Below are positions 21,587 through 30,003 of a stretch of DNA of 64,000 bases, piece after piece. A program made the position numbers and the translations under genes. The stretch's first letter is position 1; every line of letters begins with the position of its first letter. Under the pieces are notes generated by a model. It did no database searches. It saw nothing but the letters and a program-made list of their open reading frames with translations, and was not told the origin of the DNA. Origin of the DNA: Clostridioides sp. ES-S-0010-02 (lineage in GTDB: Bacteria; Bacillota; Clostridia; Peptostreptococcales; Peptostreptococcaceae); contig CP067345.1 in the NCBI GenBank assembly GCA_020641055.1, positions 923,317 to 987,316 on the forward strand. The letters are read 5' to 3'.

Positions 21587-22948
21587 ATGAAAAATAGACT
21601 TGATTTAACAGAAGGAAGTATTACTGAAAAGTTACTTAAACTATCACTCCCAATAATGGGGACTTCATTTATACAAATGGGATATAACATGATAGACATG
21701 ATATGGGTTGGTAAAGCTGGAAGTAAAGCAGTAGCTGCAGTTGGGACAGCGGGATTTTTTCCATGGCTTGCAATGGCATTTATTATGATTTCAAAAGTAG
21801 GTGGTGAAGTAAAGGTAGCACAAAGTATAGGAGAAAATAATATAAGCACTACTAAATCATATATAAAATCAGCAATAGAAATAAACCTTATGTTGGCAAT
21901 AATATATACTATGGTTTTGATAGTACTCAATAAACAACTAATAGGTTTTTTCAGATTGGGAGATTTAGAAGTTATATCTATGTCCAGACAATATTTAATA
22001 ATAGTAGCTTTAGGTATGGTATTTTATTTTATCAATCCAGTATTTACTGCAATTTTCAATGGACTTGGGAATAGTAGAACACCTTTTTGCATCAATACAA
22101 TAGGGCTAATAACTAATATTATACTTGACCCTGTGCTAATTTTTGGATGGGGACCTGCTCCAAAACTTGGAGTTGCAGGGGCTGCTATTGCTACTGTATT
22201 TGCACAAATAGTAGTTACTACATGTTTTCTATATATAATACTTAAGAGTAAAGAGGAGTATTTTAAGATAAAAATCTTCAGAAAAATAGAACTTAAATAC
22301 TATAAAGTGTTATATAAGTTAGGTTTTCCTGTAGCTATACAAAGTGGAATGTTTACAATATTTTCAATGTTACTTGGTGTAATAGTGGCTTCATGGGGGC
22401 CTGTTGCAGTTGCAGTGCAAAAAGTAGGGTCACAAATAGAAGCAATATCATGGATGACTGCTGAAGGATTAGCTGTTGCATTAGGAAGCTTTGTTGGACA
22501 AAATTATGGAGCCAAAAAGTATTCTAGAATAAATAAAGGATGTAAAATAGCTATAATTGTATCTTCTATACTTGGAATAATGACAACCTTAGTATTGATA
22601 TTTGCAGGTGGAAGTATTTTTTCTGTTTTTATAGATGAAAGTGAAGCAATAGAAAAAGGAGCTATGTATCTTAAAATATTAGGATACTCTCAATTTTTTA
22701 TGTGTCTAGAAATAATAACAACAGGAGCTTTTAAAGGATTAGGTAGAACCTATATACCTTCTATAATAGTTACTGTATTGACTGGTGCAAGAGTACCATT
22801 AGCTTACTTTATATCTAGACCAGAAATATTAGGATTAAATGGTGTTTGGTGGAGTATAACAATATCAAGTATATTAAAGGGAATATTAATGATAAGTTTA
22901 TTTATATATCTGCTTAAACTTGGGAAATTATATAAGGTATCTAAATAA
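21587..22948 (+). CDS. MATE family multidrug/metabolite exporter
   Basis: A 453-residue membrane protein with twelve predicted transmembrane helices in two pseudo-symmetric halves. The MATE start LTEGSITEKLLKLSLPIMG and the repeated motifs (GNSRTPF in the first half, GLGRTYIP in the second) are seen. MATE proteins exchange Na+ or H+ for cationic drugs or metabolites; the substrate cannot be read from sequence. It is about 46% the same layout as the second MATE gene at 32854 but is not a recent duplicate by eye. AAGAGGTGG precedes the start. It appears monocistronic. Confidence 0.88.
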   Translation: MKNRLDLTEGSITEKLLKLSLPIMGTSFIQMGYNMIDMIWVGKAGSKAVAAVGTAGFFPWLAMAFIMISKVGGEVKVAQSIGENNISTTKSYIKSAIEINLMLAIIYTMVLIVLNKQLIGFFRLGDLEVISMSRQYLIIVALGMVFYFINPVFTAIFNGLGNSRTPFCINTIGLITNIILDPVLIFGWGPAPKLGVAGAAIATVFAQIVVTTCFLYIILKSKEEYFKIKIFRKIELKYYKVLYKLGFPVAIQSGMFTIFSMLLGVIVASWGPVAVAVQKVGSQIEAISWMTAEGLAVALGSFVGQNYGAKKYSRINKGCKIAIIVSSILGIMTTLVLIFAGGSIFSVFIDESEAIEKGAMYLKILGYSQFFMCLEIITTGAFKGLGRTYIPSIIVTVLTGARVPLAYFISRPEILGLNGVWWSITISSILKGILMISLFIYLLKLGKLYKVSK

Positions 22949-22963
22949 AATTTAATTTATAAT

Positions 22964-22979
22964 AAATGTATAGACATTT
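22964..22979 (+). promoter_or_regulatory. GntR-regulator operator upstream of its own gene
   Basis: AAATGTATAGACATTT is an inverted repeat nearly identical to the two sites in the downstream PTS promoter. It lies 63 bases before the regulator start, suggesting autoregulation. Confidence 0.75.
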
Positions 22980-23042
22980 TGTTTATTTGTATATAAAATT
23001 AACTTATCATATAAAAGTTCGAATTGATTAGGAGTGAATTAA

Positions 23043-23747
23043 ATGAAAGAACCAATTTATAAAGTTATAGAAAATCATGTAAGAGAATTAATAAATTCAG
23101 ATAGTTTGAAAGAAGGGGATTTAATCCCATCTGAAAAGCAATTAAGTGAAGAATTTAATGTGACTAGAATGACTGTAAGGTCAGCATTAAATAATCTAGT
23201 TAAGGAAGGTTATATAACTAGGCAAAGAGGTGTAGGAAGTATAGTACTCGCAAATAAAATATATGATAATATATCTTCTGTAAGTGGATTTACTAAGGAG
23301 ATGGAAAGTAAAGGCTATAAAGTATCTAATATATTGGTATCTCTTGAAATAGTTCAAGCAGACGAAGAATTATCAAGTAAATTGAATATTAGCTTAGGAG
23401 AAAATGTATGGGAGATAAAAAGAGTAAGATTGGCAGATGAAACGAGGGTTTCATATATGATTACATATATGCCAGTTAAGTTATTTCCAAATTTAAATAA
23501 AATTCATTGTGAAAATTCACTTTATAATTTTGTGGAAGAAGTATGTGGATATAAAATAGCTATGTCAGAGAGAGAAGTACAAGCTGTAATATCAAATGAG
23601 GAATGTATGACTAATTTAGAAATTGAAGAACCAGAAGCACTTTTATATATAAATCAAGTTTGTAAGTTACAAAATAGTGAGGTTTTTGAATACTCACACA
23701 CATATCATCATGGATATACTTTAACTTTAAGTGCTGTTGTCGAATAA
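23043..23747 (+). CDS. GntR/HutC-family sugar-responsive repressor
   Basis: A 234-residue regulator. Residues 1-70 form a winged helix-turn-helix (IPSEKQLSEEFNVTRMTVRSALNNL, then the wing RQRGVGSIV). Residues about 90-234 form a UTRA effector domain (FTKEMESKGYKVSN, then ERVRLADETRV-like and ITYMPVKLFPNL segments) that binds a small ligand, commonly a sugar phosphate. Operator copies lie before its own gene and over the next promoter, so it most likely represses the PTS operon until the phosphorylated sugar appears. Confidence 0.88.
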   Translation: MKEPIYKVIENHVRELINSDSLKEGDLIPSEKQLSEEFNVTRMTVRSALNNLVKEGYITRQRGVGSIVLANKIYDNISSVSGFTKEMESKGYKVSNILVSLEIVQADEELSSKLNISLGENVWEIKRVRLADETRVSYMITYMPVKLFPNLNKIHCENSLYNFVEEVCGYKIAMSEREVQAVISNEECMTNLEIEEPEALLYINQVCKLQNSEVFEYSHTYHHGYTLTLSAVVE

Positions 23748-23774
23748 AAATTAAGAAAAAATGAAAAAGTTTTC

Positions 23775-23832
23775 TTGAAATGTATATACATTTGATATAT
23801 AATAATATCAAGAAATAAATGTATATACATTT
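23775..23832 (+). promoter_or_regulatory. PTS operon promoter overlapped by two GntR operators
   Basis: TTGAAA (23775-23780), a 17-base spacer, and TATAAT (23798-23803) form the promoter. A perfect palindrome AAATGTATATACATTT lies in the spacer (23778-23793), and a second identical copy covers the start region (23817-23832). Weaker copies occur at 23841-23852 and 23883-23895. This layout predicts steric repression. The sites resemble those of TreR-like GntR proteins. Confidence 0.82.
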
Positions 23833-23950
23833 AAAAATAAAATATATACATTAAAATAAAAATTAATAAATAAGGACACTTTAAATGTATAGTTTAAAGA
23901 TATTATGACTTAAAAAGATACTTAATAAATTCTAATTTGGAGGTAAGAAA

Positions 23951-24262
23951 ATGATAAAAATAATGTTAGCTTGTTCAGCAGGGATGTCAACTAGTTTATT
24001 GGTTACAAAAATGGAGAATGCCGCGAAGGAAAACGGTATAGAAGCAAAAATATGGGCTATATCAGAAGTGAACTTAAAAAATGAAATAGAAAATTGTGAT
24101 GTCTTACTTTTAGGACCTCAAGTTAGATATGTATTAGGAAAAGCAACTGAAATGGCAAAACCATATAATATTCCAGTAGAAGTTATAAATATGATGGATT
24201 ATGGAAGATGTAATGGGAAAGCTGTCTTAGATAGAGCAGTGGAATTAAATAATTCAAAATAA
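23951..24262 (+). CDS. chbB: PTS lactose/cellobiose-family IIB component
   Basis: A 103-residue cytoplasmic phosphocarrier. It begins IKIMLACSAGMSTSLL; Cys8 is the phosphorylated residue, in the CxxGMSTS loop of the family. It takes phosphate from IIA (encoded at the end of the operon) and passes it to the sugar through IIC. Naming follows the chitobiose/cellobiose systems; the sugar is not certain. GGAGG precedes the start. Confidence 0.9.
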   Translation: MIKIMLACSAGMSTSLLVTKMENAAKENGIEAKIWAISEVNLKNEIENCDVLLLGPQVRYVLGKATEMAKPYNIPVEVINMMDYGRCNGKAVLDRAVELNNSK

Positions 24263-24283
24263 AGTTGTACTGGAGGATGTAAA

Positions 24284-25600
24284 ATGGAAAAATTCATGTC
24301 ATTTATGGATAAATATATAGTGCCTGTAGCTGCAAAGGTAGGAGCTCAAAGGCACTTAGTAGCAGTAAGGGATGCATTTATAGCAATGATACCTATAACT
24401 ATGGTAGGTGCATTGGGAACATTGATAAACAACTTGCCATTAGAAGCATATAAAAATCTGATGGCAAGTATATTTGGAGAAAATTGGACTATGTTTGGAG
24501 GAGACCTTTGGTGGGGAGCTATAGGTACGATGGCAGTATTTTTAGTAATAGGTGTTGCCTATTTCCTAGCAAAGTCTTATGAAAGTGATGGATTACAAGC
24601 TGGTCTTATAGCACTATCTATCTTTTTTATAATGGCTCCACAAATTGGTAAGATAGTTCCAGAAGGTGGTACTAGCGCAGTTGAAGGATGGGGAATGATA
24701 CAACAGACTTACTTAGGAACAGCAGCACTATTTTCTTCTATATTAATAGGGTTGTTGTCTGCTGAGATATTTGTAAGATTATCTAAAGTAAAGAAATTAA
24801 CTATAAAAATGCCAGATGGAGTTCCACCAGCAGTTTCAAGATCATTTGCAAAGTTAATACCAGGAATGTTGACTATAATGATATTTACTGTAATAGGAAT
24901 ATTTATAAAAATGATTTCAGATGGAAATTTCTTAACAGATATTTTGAATACTTACTTAGGAGCACCACTATCAAATGTAGCTGATAGTTTAGGTTCTACA
25001 ATGCTTATTGCATTTATAATTCATATACTTTGGACTGTTGGTCTTCATGGCGCAAATATAGCACTTCCTTTTACAGAAACAATACTTATGAAATTAGGTG
25101 GAGAAAACGCTGCCTTAGCTCAAGCAGGTGCAACTGAAGGCTATCATGTACTTGCAGGTTCATTCTTTGATGCATTTGTGTATTTAGGTGGTTCAGGAAT
25201 GGTATTAGGATTAATTGTAGCTTTATTAATAGCAGGAAGAAGACGTAAAGAGATGATATTGTTAGGGGGACCTCCAGCAATATTTAACATAGGAGAACCA
25301 TTAATATTTGGGCTTCCAATAGTTTTAAATCCTATTTTTATGATTCCATTTGTACTTGCACCAGTAGTATGTAGTGCTGTATCATATTTAGCAATAGATT
25401 TTGGATTAGTAGCACCAGTAATTTTACCTAAAATACCTTGGGTAACACCTCCTATATTAGGTGGGGCAATGGCTACAGGTGATTGGACTGGAGGAGCTTT
25501 AGCACTATTTAATTTAATATTGTCAATATTAATATATATTCCGTTTGTTATAGCATCTGAAAAAATGGAAGCTAAAAAATTAACAAAAATTGACAACTAG
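24284..25600 (+). CDS. chbC: PTS cellobiose/chitobiose-family IIC permease
   Basis: A 438-residue membrane permease of the Glc-independent lactose/cellobiose family, with about ten transmembrane segments. The family motifs are present: DAFIAMIPITMVGALGTL near the start, LHGANIALPFTE around residues 253-265, and the sugar-binding FNIGEPLIFGLPIVLNP around 330. It carries the disaccharide across the membrane while phosphorylating it with IIB. The start lies 21 bases after IIB. Confidence 0.92.
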   Translation: MEKFMSFMDKYIVPVAAKVGAQRHLVAVRDAFIAMIPITMVGALGTLINNLPLEAYKNLMASIFGENWTMFGGDLWWGAIGTMAVFLVIGVAYFLAKSYESDGLQAGLIALSIFFIMAPQIGKIVPEGGTSAVEGWGMIQQTYLGTAALFSSILIGLLSAEIFVRLSKVKKLTIKMPDGVPPAVSRSFAKLIPGMLTIMIFTVIGIFIKMISDGNFLTDILNTYLGAPLSNVADSLGSTMLIAFIIHILWTVGLHGANIALPFTETILMKLGGENAALAQAGATEGYHVLAGSFFDAFVYLGGSGMVLGLIVALLIAGRRRKEMILLGGPPAIFNIGEPLIFGLPIVLNPIFMIPFVLAPVVCSAVSYLAIDFGLVAPVILPKIPWVTPPILGGAMATGDWTGGALALFNLILSILIYIPFVIASEKMEAKKLTKIDN

Positions 25601-25674
25601 GTAATTTTATTCGGAAATAAATAGATAAAGTTTTGTAATATATACTAAATTATAAGTAAGGATGGTATAATGAG

Positions 25675-26985
25675 ATGAAAAATGGGCTAAAAATAGTTAC
25701 AATTGGAGGAGGTTCAAGTTATACTCCTGAACTTGTAGAAGGTTTTATAAATAGATATAAGGAGCTACCTGTAAAGGAGTTATGGCTTGTAGATATAGAA
25801 GATGGAAAAGAAAAACTAGAGATAGTAGGAAATCTAGCTAAAAGAATGGTAAAAAAAGCTGGAGTAGATATGAAAATAAATCTTACTTTAGATAGAAGAG
25901 AAGCTTTAAAAGACGCAGATTTTGTAACAACACAACTCAGAGTAGGTCTTTTAGATGCAAGAATTAAAGATGAAACTATTCCTTTATCTCATGGAGTTAT
26001 GGGACAGGAAACTAATGGCGCAGGTGGGTTGTTTAAAGCTCTTCGTACAATACCAGTTATATTTGATATAATAAAAGATGTGGAAGAATTATGTCCAAAT
26101 GCATGGATGGTGAACTTTACAAATCCAACAGGAATAATAACAGAAGCTGTATTCAAATACACTAACTTTAAAAAATATATAGGTCTATGCAATGTACCAA
26201 TTCATTTAAAAAATGATGTAGCTAAACTATTCAATGTAGAAAGTGATAGAATAAGTATGGATTTTGCAGGTCTTAATCATATGGTTTATGGTCTTAATGT
26301 AGCTTTAGACGGAGAAGATGTTACAAAAGAAGCAATAGATAAATTTGTTAAAGCAGATATAAGCATGCAAAATATAAAGGCAATTGATTTTAATGCTGAT
26401 TTTATAAAATCTTTAGGTGCTATACCTTGCCCATATCATAGATATTATTATAAAACTAAAGAAATGCTTGAAGATGAGTTAATAGAATTTAAAGAGGGAA
26501 AAGCTAGAGGTCAAGTGGTTAAAGAATTAGAAGAACAATTATTTGAACTATATAAAGATGAAAAGCTAGATATAAAACCACCTCAACTTGAAAAAAGAGG
26601 AGGAGCTTATTATAGTGATGCTGCTTGTAATCTAATAAGTTCTATCTACAATGATAAAAAAGACATCCAAGTAGTTAATACATTAAATAATGGGGCTATA
26701 AGAGACTTTAAAGATGAGCAGGCGGTAGAAGTAAGTAGTGTAATAACAAAAAATGGACCAAGACCATTAAGTATAGGCTATTTACCAGATTCTGTACATG
26801 GGTTAGTAAGTCAAATTAAGTCATTTGAAGTTTTAGCAGCCAAAGCAGCTGTATATGGAGATTATGAATCTGCTTTATTGGCACTTTGTATAAATCCATT
26901 GATTCCATCGGATGATTTGGCAAAAACTATATTAGATGAAATGTTAGAAGCTCATAAAGATTATCTTCCTAGATTTAATAGATAG
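25675..26985 (+). CDS. chbF: GH4 6-phospho-beta-glucosidase (ChbF/CelF type)
   Basis: A 436-residue NAD+- and Mn2+-dependent glycosidase of family GH4, which cleaves by a redox elimination mechanism. Seen: the N-terminal dinucleotide site TIGGGSSYTPEL (residues about 7-18), the NFTNPTGI motif, and the metal ligands in CNVPIH (near 181-186) and GLNHMVYG (near 199). It would split the phosphorylated disaccharide brought in by the PTS. In Escherichia coli the ChbF enzyme acts on diacetylchitobiose phosphate after ChbG removes an acetyl group, and a ChbG-like gene is next here. Confidence 0.92.
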   Translation: MKNGLKIVTIGGGSSYTPELVEGFINRYKELPVKELWLVDIEDGKEKLEIVGNLAKRMVKKAGVDMKINLTLDRREALKDADFVTTQLRVGLLDARIKDETIPLSHGVMGQETNGAGGLFKALRTIPVIFDIIKDVEELCPNAWMVNFTNPTGIITEAVFKYTNFKKYIGLCNVPIHLKNDVAKLFNVESDRISMDFAGLNHMVYGLNVALDGEDVTKEAIDKFVKADISMQNIKAIDFNADFIKSLGAIPCPYHRYYYKTKEMLEDELIEFKEGKARGQVVKELEEQLFELYKDEKLDIKPPQLEKRGGAYYSDAACNLISSIYNDKKDIQVVNTLNNGAIRDFKDEQAVEVSSVITKNGPRPLSIGYLPDSVHGLVSQIKSFEVLAAKAAVYGDYESALLALCINPLIPSDDLAKTILDEMLEAHKDYLPRFNR

Positions 26986-27007
26986 TTTATAGAAAGTAGG
27001 TTATGGT

Positions 27008-27739
27008 ATGACTAAAATTATAATAAATGCAGATGACTTTGGATATTGCGAAGCTGTGAATTATGGTATAATATCAGCTCATAATAATGGAATAGTTAAG
27101 TCCACATCTATGATGGCAAATATGCCTGGTGTAGAACATGGAGTAAAGCTACTTAAAGAAAATAGAGATTTAAATTGTGGAGTTCATATGACTTTAAGTT
27201 GTGGTAGACCATTATTGTCTAACTTAAAAACTATTGTTGATAAAGAAGGTTTTTTTATTAGAAGAATTACAGACGAAATTATTAAAAAAATGGATTATGA
27301 TGAGATTTATGAAGAACTTTGTGCTCAAATAGAGAGAGTAAAAGAACTTGGAATAGACATATCTCATTTAGATAGTCATCATCATATTCATACTTTAGTA
27401 AATTTAAAACCAGTAATAGAGAAAATTGTAAATAAGTATAATCTTCCAATAAGAGGAGGGTTTGAATACGATTTAGAGTATTCAAAAATAGTTCCATTAA
27501 TAGATAGCTTTTATAAAGAAAATGTGAGTGAAGAGTATTTTACAAAAAATATAGAAGAAATAATGAAGTATGATGTAGTGGATATTATGTCTCACCCAGC
27601 TTTTTTAGACGATTATATTTTAAATTCTACATCTTATGCAATTGATAGAACAAAAGAGCATAAAATACTTACATCTAAAAAAGTCAAAGAGTTTTTGAGA
27701 GAAAATGGATTAGTCATATCAAGCTATAGAGATATTTAG
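27008..27739 (+). CDS. chbG: ChbG/YdjC-family carbohydrate deacetylase
   Basis: A 243-residue hydrolase. The start IIINADDFGYCEAVNYG carries the catalytic and metal-binding Asp residues, and metal-binding His residues lie in HLDSHHHIHT (around 120-130); DIMSHPAFLD supplies the late conserved His. This family removes one acetyl group from chitobiose (or its phosphate). With IIB, IIC, IIA and GH4 genes around it, the operon points to chitooligosaccharides, not plain cellobiose. It starts 22 bases after the glycosidase stop. Confidence 0.9.
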   Translation: MTKIIINADDFGYCEAVNYGIISAHNNGIVKSTSMMANMPGVEHGVKLLKENRDLNCGVHMTLSCGRPLLSNLKTIVDKEGFFIRRITDEIIKKMDYDEIYEELCAQIERVKELGIDISHLDSHHHIHTLVNLKPVIEKIVNKYNLPIRGGFEYDLEYSKIVPLIDSFYKENVSEEYFTKNIEEIMKYDVVDIMSHPAFLDDYILNSTSYAIDRTKEHKILTSKKVKEFLRENGLVISSYRDI

Positions 27740-27750
27740 GAGGTATACAG

Positions 27751-28068
27751 ATGGATGAGAAGATGATAGAAATATCTTTTGGAATAATTGGATTTGCAGG
27801 CGATGCAAAAGGTCTAGCTTTTGAAGCTATAAAAGAAGCAAAGAACGGAAATATAGATGAAGCTAGAGAGTGTATTGAAAAGTCAAAAGAGTCAATTCAT
27901 AAAGCACATAAGTTCCAAACAGAGTTAATACAAAATGAAGCTAGTGGTAATAAAACTGAAATGAGTGTTATATTAGTTCATGCACAAGACCATTTAATGA
28001 CATCTATGAACTTTCAACAACTAGCAGAAGAATTTGTAGATTTGTATGAAAGATTGGAAAGCAAGTAG
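27751..28068 (+). CDS. chbA: PTS lactose/cellobiose-family IIA component
   Basis: A 105-residue helical phosphocarrier. The phosphorylation site is in LVHAQDHLM; by family alignment the phosphorylated residue is His77. It receives phosphate from HPr and hands it to Cys8 of IIB. Its place at the end of the operon differs from the E. coli chbBCARFG order. GGAGG precedes the start, 11 bases after the deacetylase stop. A strong terminator follows. Confidence 0.92.
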   Translation: MDEKMIEISFGIIGFAGDAKGLAFEAIKEAKNGNIDEARECIEKSKESIHKAHKFQTELIQNEASGNKTEMSVILVHAQDHLMTSMNFQQLAEEFVDLYERLESK

Positions 28069-28088
28069 TCTAATTTAACTATTATGAA

Positions 28089-28134
28089 AGAGTGTTTTTA
28101 ATAATTTCTATAATTATTAAAAACACTCTTTTTT
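28089..28134 (+). terminator. Terminator of the chitobiose/cellobiose PTS operon
   Basis: AGAGTGTTTTTAATAATT (28089-28106) and AATTATTAAAAACACTCT (28112-28129) form a perfect 18-bp stem with a 5-base loop; a T-tract follows. Confidence 0.95.
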
Positions 28135-28190
28135 ATTAAAATATGTTAAAAAGTTATAACTTAGCAATTTATTATTCTTTTATTAATGTT

Positions 28191-28655
28191 CTAAAATTTA
28201 GATTTCTCGTAATTGTAAGGTATACTAGTACCTACAACTACATCTTCAATTTTTTCAATAATAAGCCAATCATCCATATTTCCTTGATGGTCGAAATCAA
28301 GAGGTGTTATTTCTTGAACATTTTCAAATTCAACTAAGCATAAGCATTTTTTATGCCAACGAACTTTTTGCTTATCAGATAAATTTAGTTTTGGTTGATT
28401 TTCATCTAGAACTTTACAAATTTCGTCTTCTGTTAATTTAATATAGTTGTCTACTTTTTTAACAGTAGCTTTTGCAGAAATTCTTGAAGTTCCTTTTTCC
28501 ATAAAATAAAGTAACTCTCCTTGAAATACTCTGCTATGTGGTATTTTTCTACCAGCAGCACCTCTAATTACCATTGTCTTCGTTCCAGCTAAAATTTTAT
28601 CTAATACCTTTTCTCCTTTTTTACCTGCATTATCACAATATACTAAATGTACCAC
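28191..28655 (-). CDS. Small PUA/ASCH-like domain protein of unknown function
   Basis: A 154-residue soluble protein. The pattern KILAGTKTMVIRGAAGRKIPH, GELLYFMEKGTSRISAKATV, then W..KCLCLVEF and a late hydrophobic strand recalls the PUA-like (ASCH/EVE) beta barrels that bind nucleic acid or modified bases, but I do not recognise a specific family. The start is GTG at 28655, 9 bases after AAGGAGG. It stands alone and converges with the PTS operon. Function unknown. Confidence 0.65.
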   Translation of the reverse strand: MVHLVYCDNAGKKGEKVLDKILAGTKTMVIRGAAGRKIPHSRVFQGELLYFMEKGTSRISAKATVKKVDNYIKLTEDEICKVLDENQPKLNLSDKQKVRWHKKCLCLVEFENVQEITPLDFDHQGNMDDWLIIEKIEDVVVGTSIPYNYEKSKF

Positions 28656-28846
28656 GCTTTAAATCCTCCTTACTAAATTACTATTCTGTATCTTGCATTT
28701 TATCATTGTTTAACTGAAAAGTCATTCTATTTATTATATTTACATAAAGAACAGATATAAAATTTATTGTTCAATGAAAGAAAACCTTATCTATAGTATA
28801 TTTAATTAAGATTAATTAGGAATTTTTATCCTTTTGCAAAATAATA

Positions 28847-28902
28847 TTGACTAAAACTAGAAAAATGCTATAATAAATATGTGCTTATGATAATCAATAT
28901 CA
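28847..28902 (+). promoter_or_regulatory. fhu promoter with Fur box
   Basis: TTGACT (28847-28852), a 16-base spacer and TATAAT (28869-28874) form the promoter. Just downstream, TGATAATCAATATCA (28888-28902) matches the 7-1-7 Fur inverted repeat with one mismatch. Fur-Fe(II) bound there would cover the start site, repressing the operon when iron is plentiful. Confidence 0.85.
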
Positions 28903-28935
28903 TGTAAGTATAATAAACAAGTAGGAGAAATAATC

Positions 28936-29874
28936 ATGAAAAAAATAAAATCATTAGCAATATTTATATCTATTATAACTACGTTAGTACTTGTTACGGC
29001 ATGTTCAGATAGTAACACAGATAATAAAGAAAAATCAGATACAAGAGTTGTACAATCTGTTAAGGGAGAGGTGAAGATACCATCAAATCCTAAAAAAATA
29101 GTTGATATATCAGGAAGTAGTGAGGAATTGTTAATAGCTGGTCATAAACCTATTGCAACGGCAAATGTAGACTCATATGAAACTGATAAATTGCCAAGTT
29201 ACATAAGAGAAGAACTTAAAGATGTAAAGATAGTAGGTCACTCTATGATGGATACTATGGATATGGAAGCTATATTAGAAGCAAATCCAGATTTAATAAT
29301 AATGAGTCAAAGACAAGAAAAAATCTATGACCAATTAAAAGAAATAGCTCCTGTAGTCATGATGAAAGATTATGCAAATGACTGGAGAAGTAAGTTAACT
29401 GATGTTTCAAAAATATTTGATAAAGAAGAGAAAGCTAAGGATTGGTTACAAAAGTATGATGAAAAAGCTACAAAACTAGGTAAAGAAGTTGTAGAAAAAA
29501 ATGGAGAAAAAACTTATTTACCAGTATTAGCAAGTTCGGGACAATTTATGGTGTTTAGTGATGGAGGAATTGGAACTTTAATTAATGATGATATGAAATT
29601 AGCTAGACCTAAAAATATGCCAAAGCAAGATGGAATAACATTGCCAATGGTAAGTATGGAGGGTCTTACAGATATAGATGCAGACCATATAATTGTGATA
29701 GCTACAGAATCAGATAAAAAAGATTTAGAAAATAGTGCTATATGGGCTCAAATGAGAGCAGTAAAAGATGGAAATGTAACAATACTTGATGCAGCTCCAT
29801 TTTTCAGCCAATCATATAATCCAATTGGAAAAGAGTTGTTATTAGAATCAGTTAAAAATGAATTAACAAAGTAA
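28936..29874 (+). CDS. fhuD: Ferric-siderophore (hydroxamate-type) binding lipoprotein
   Basis: A 312-residue class III periplasmic-type binding protein anchored as a lipoprotein: signal peptide and lipobox VTAC with Cys23. The body has NPKKIVDISGSSEELLIAGH, then EANPDLIIMSQRQ, and the long helical link typical of FhuD/BtuF folds. In C. difficile 630 the matching operon is annotated fhuDBGC; the exact siderophore is not determinable here. It is the first gene after the Fur box and is followed by a hairpin, which may keep it more abundant than the permeases. Confidence 0.85.
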   Translation: MKKIKSLAIFISIITTLVLVTACSDSNTDNKEKSDTRVVQSVKGEVKIPSNPKKIVDISGSSEELLIAGHKPIATANVDSYETDKLPSYIREELKDVKIVGHSMMDTMDMEAILEANPDLIIMSQRQEKIYDQLKEIAPVVMMKDYANDWRSKLTDVSKIFDKEEKAKDWLQKYDEKATKLGKEVVEKNGEKTYLPVLASSGQFMVFSDGGIGTLINDDMKLARPKNMPKQDGITLPMVSMEGLTDIDADHIIVIATESDKKDLENSAIWAQMRAVKDGNVTILDAAPFFSQSYNPIGKELLLESVKNELTK

Positions 29875-29887
29875 TTCTTAACTTATT

Positions 29888-29926
29888 AGGTGTGAGATAA
29901 TGATGTTCATTTTTCACACCTATTTT
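29888..29926 (+). terminator. Intra-operon hairpin with Fur-like sequence in its loop
   Basis: AGGTGTGA (29888-29895) and TCACACCT (29914-29921) form an 8-bp stem followed by ATTTTT. The loop and its edge, 29896-29914, match the 19-base E. coli Fur consensus at 15 positions (GATAATGAT, two differences, TCATT and a T-rich end). It may act as a partial terminator between fhuD and fhuB, as an internal Fur site, or both. Confidence 0.6.
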
Positions 29927-30003
29927 TAATAAGTTTAAAATCATAAAATACTTAATAAATATATTACTGCACTGGAATTAAAAGGGAAAAGGAGGTAGGA
30001 TAA

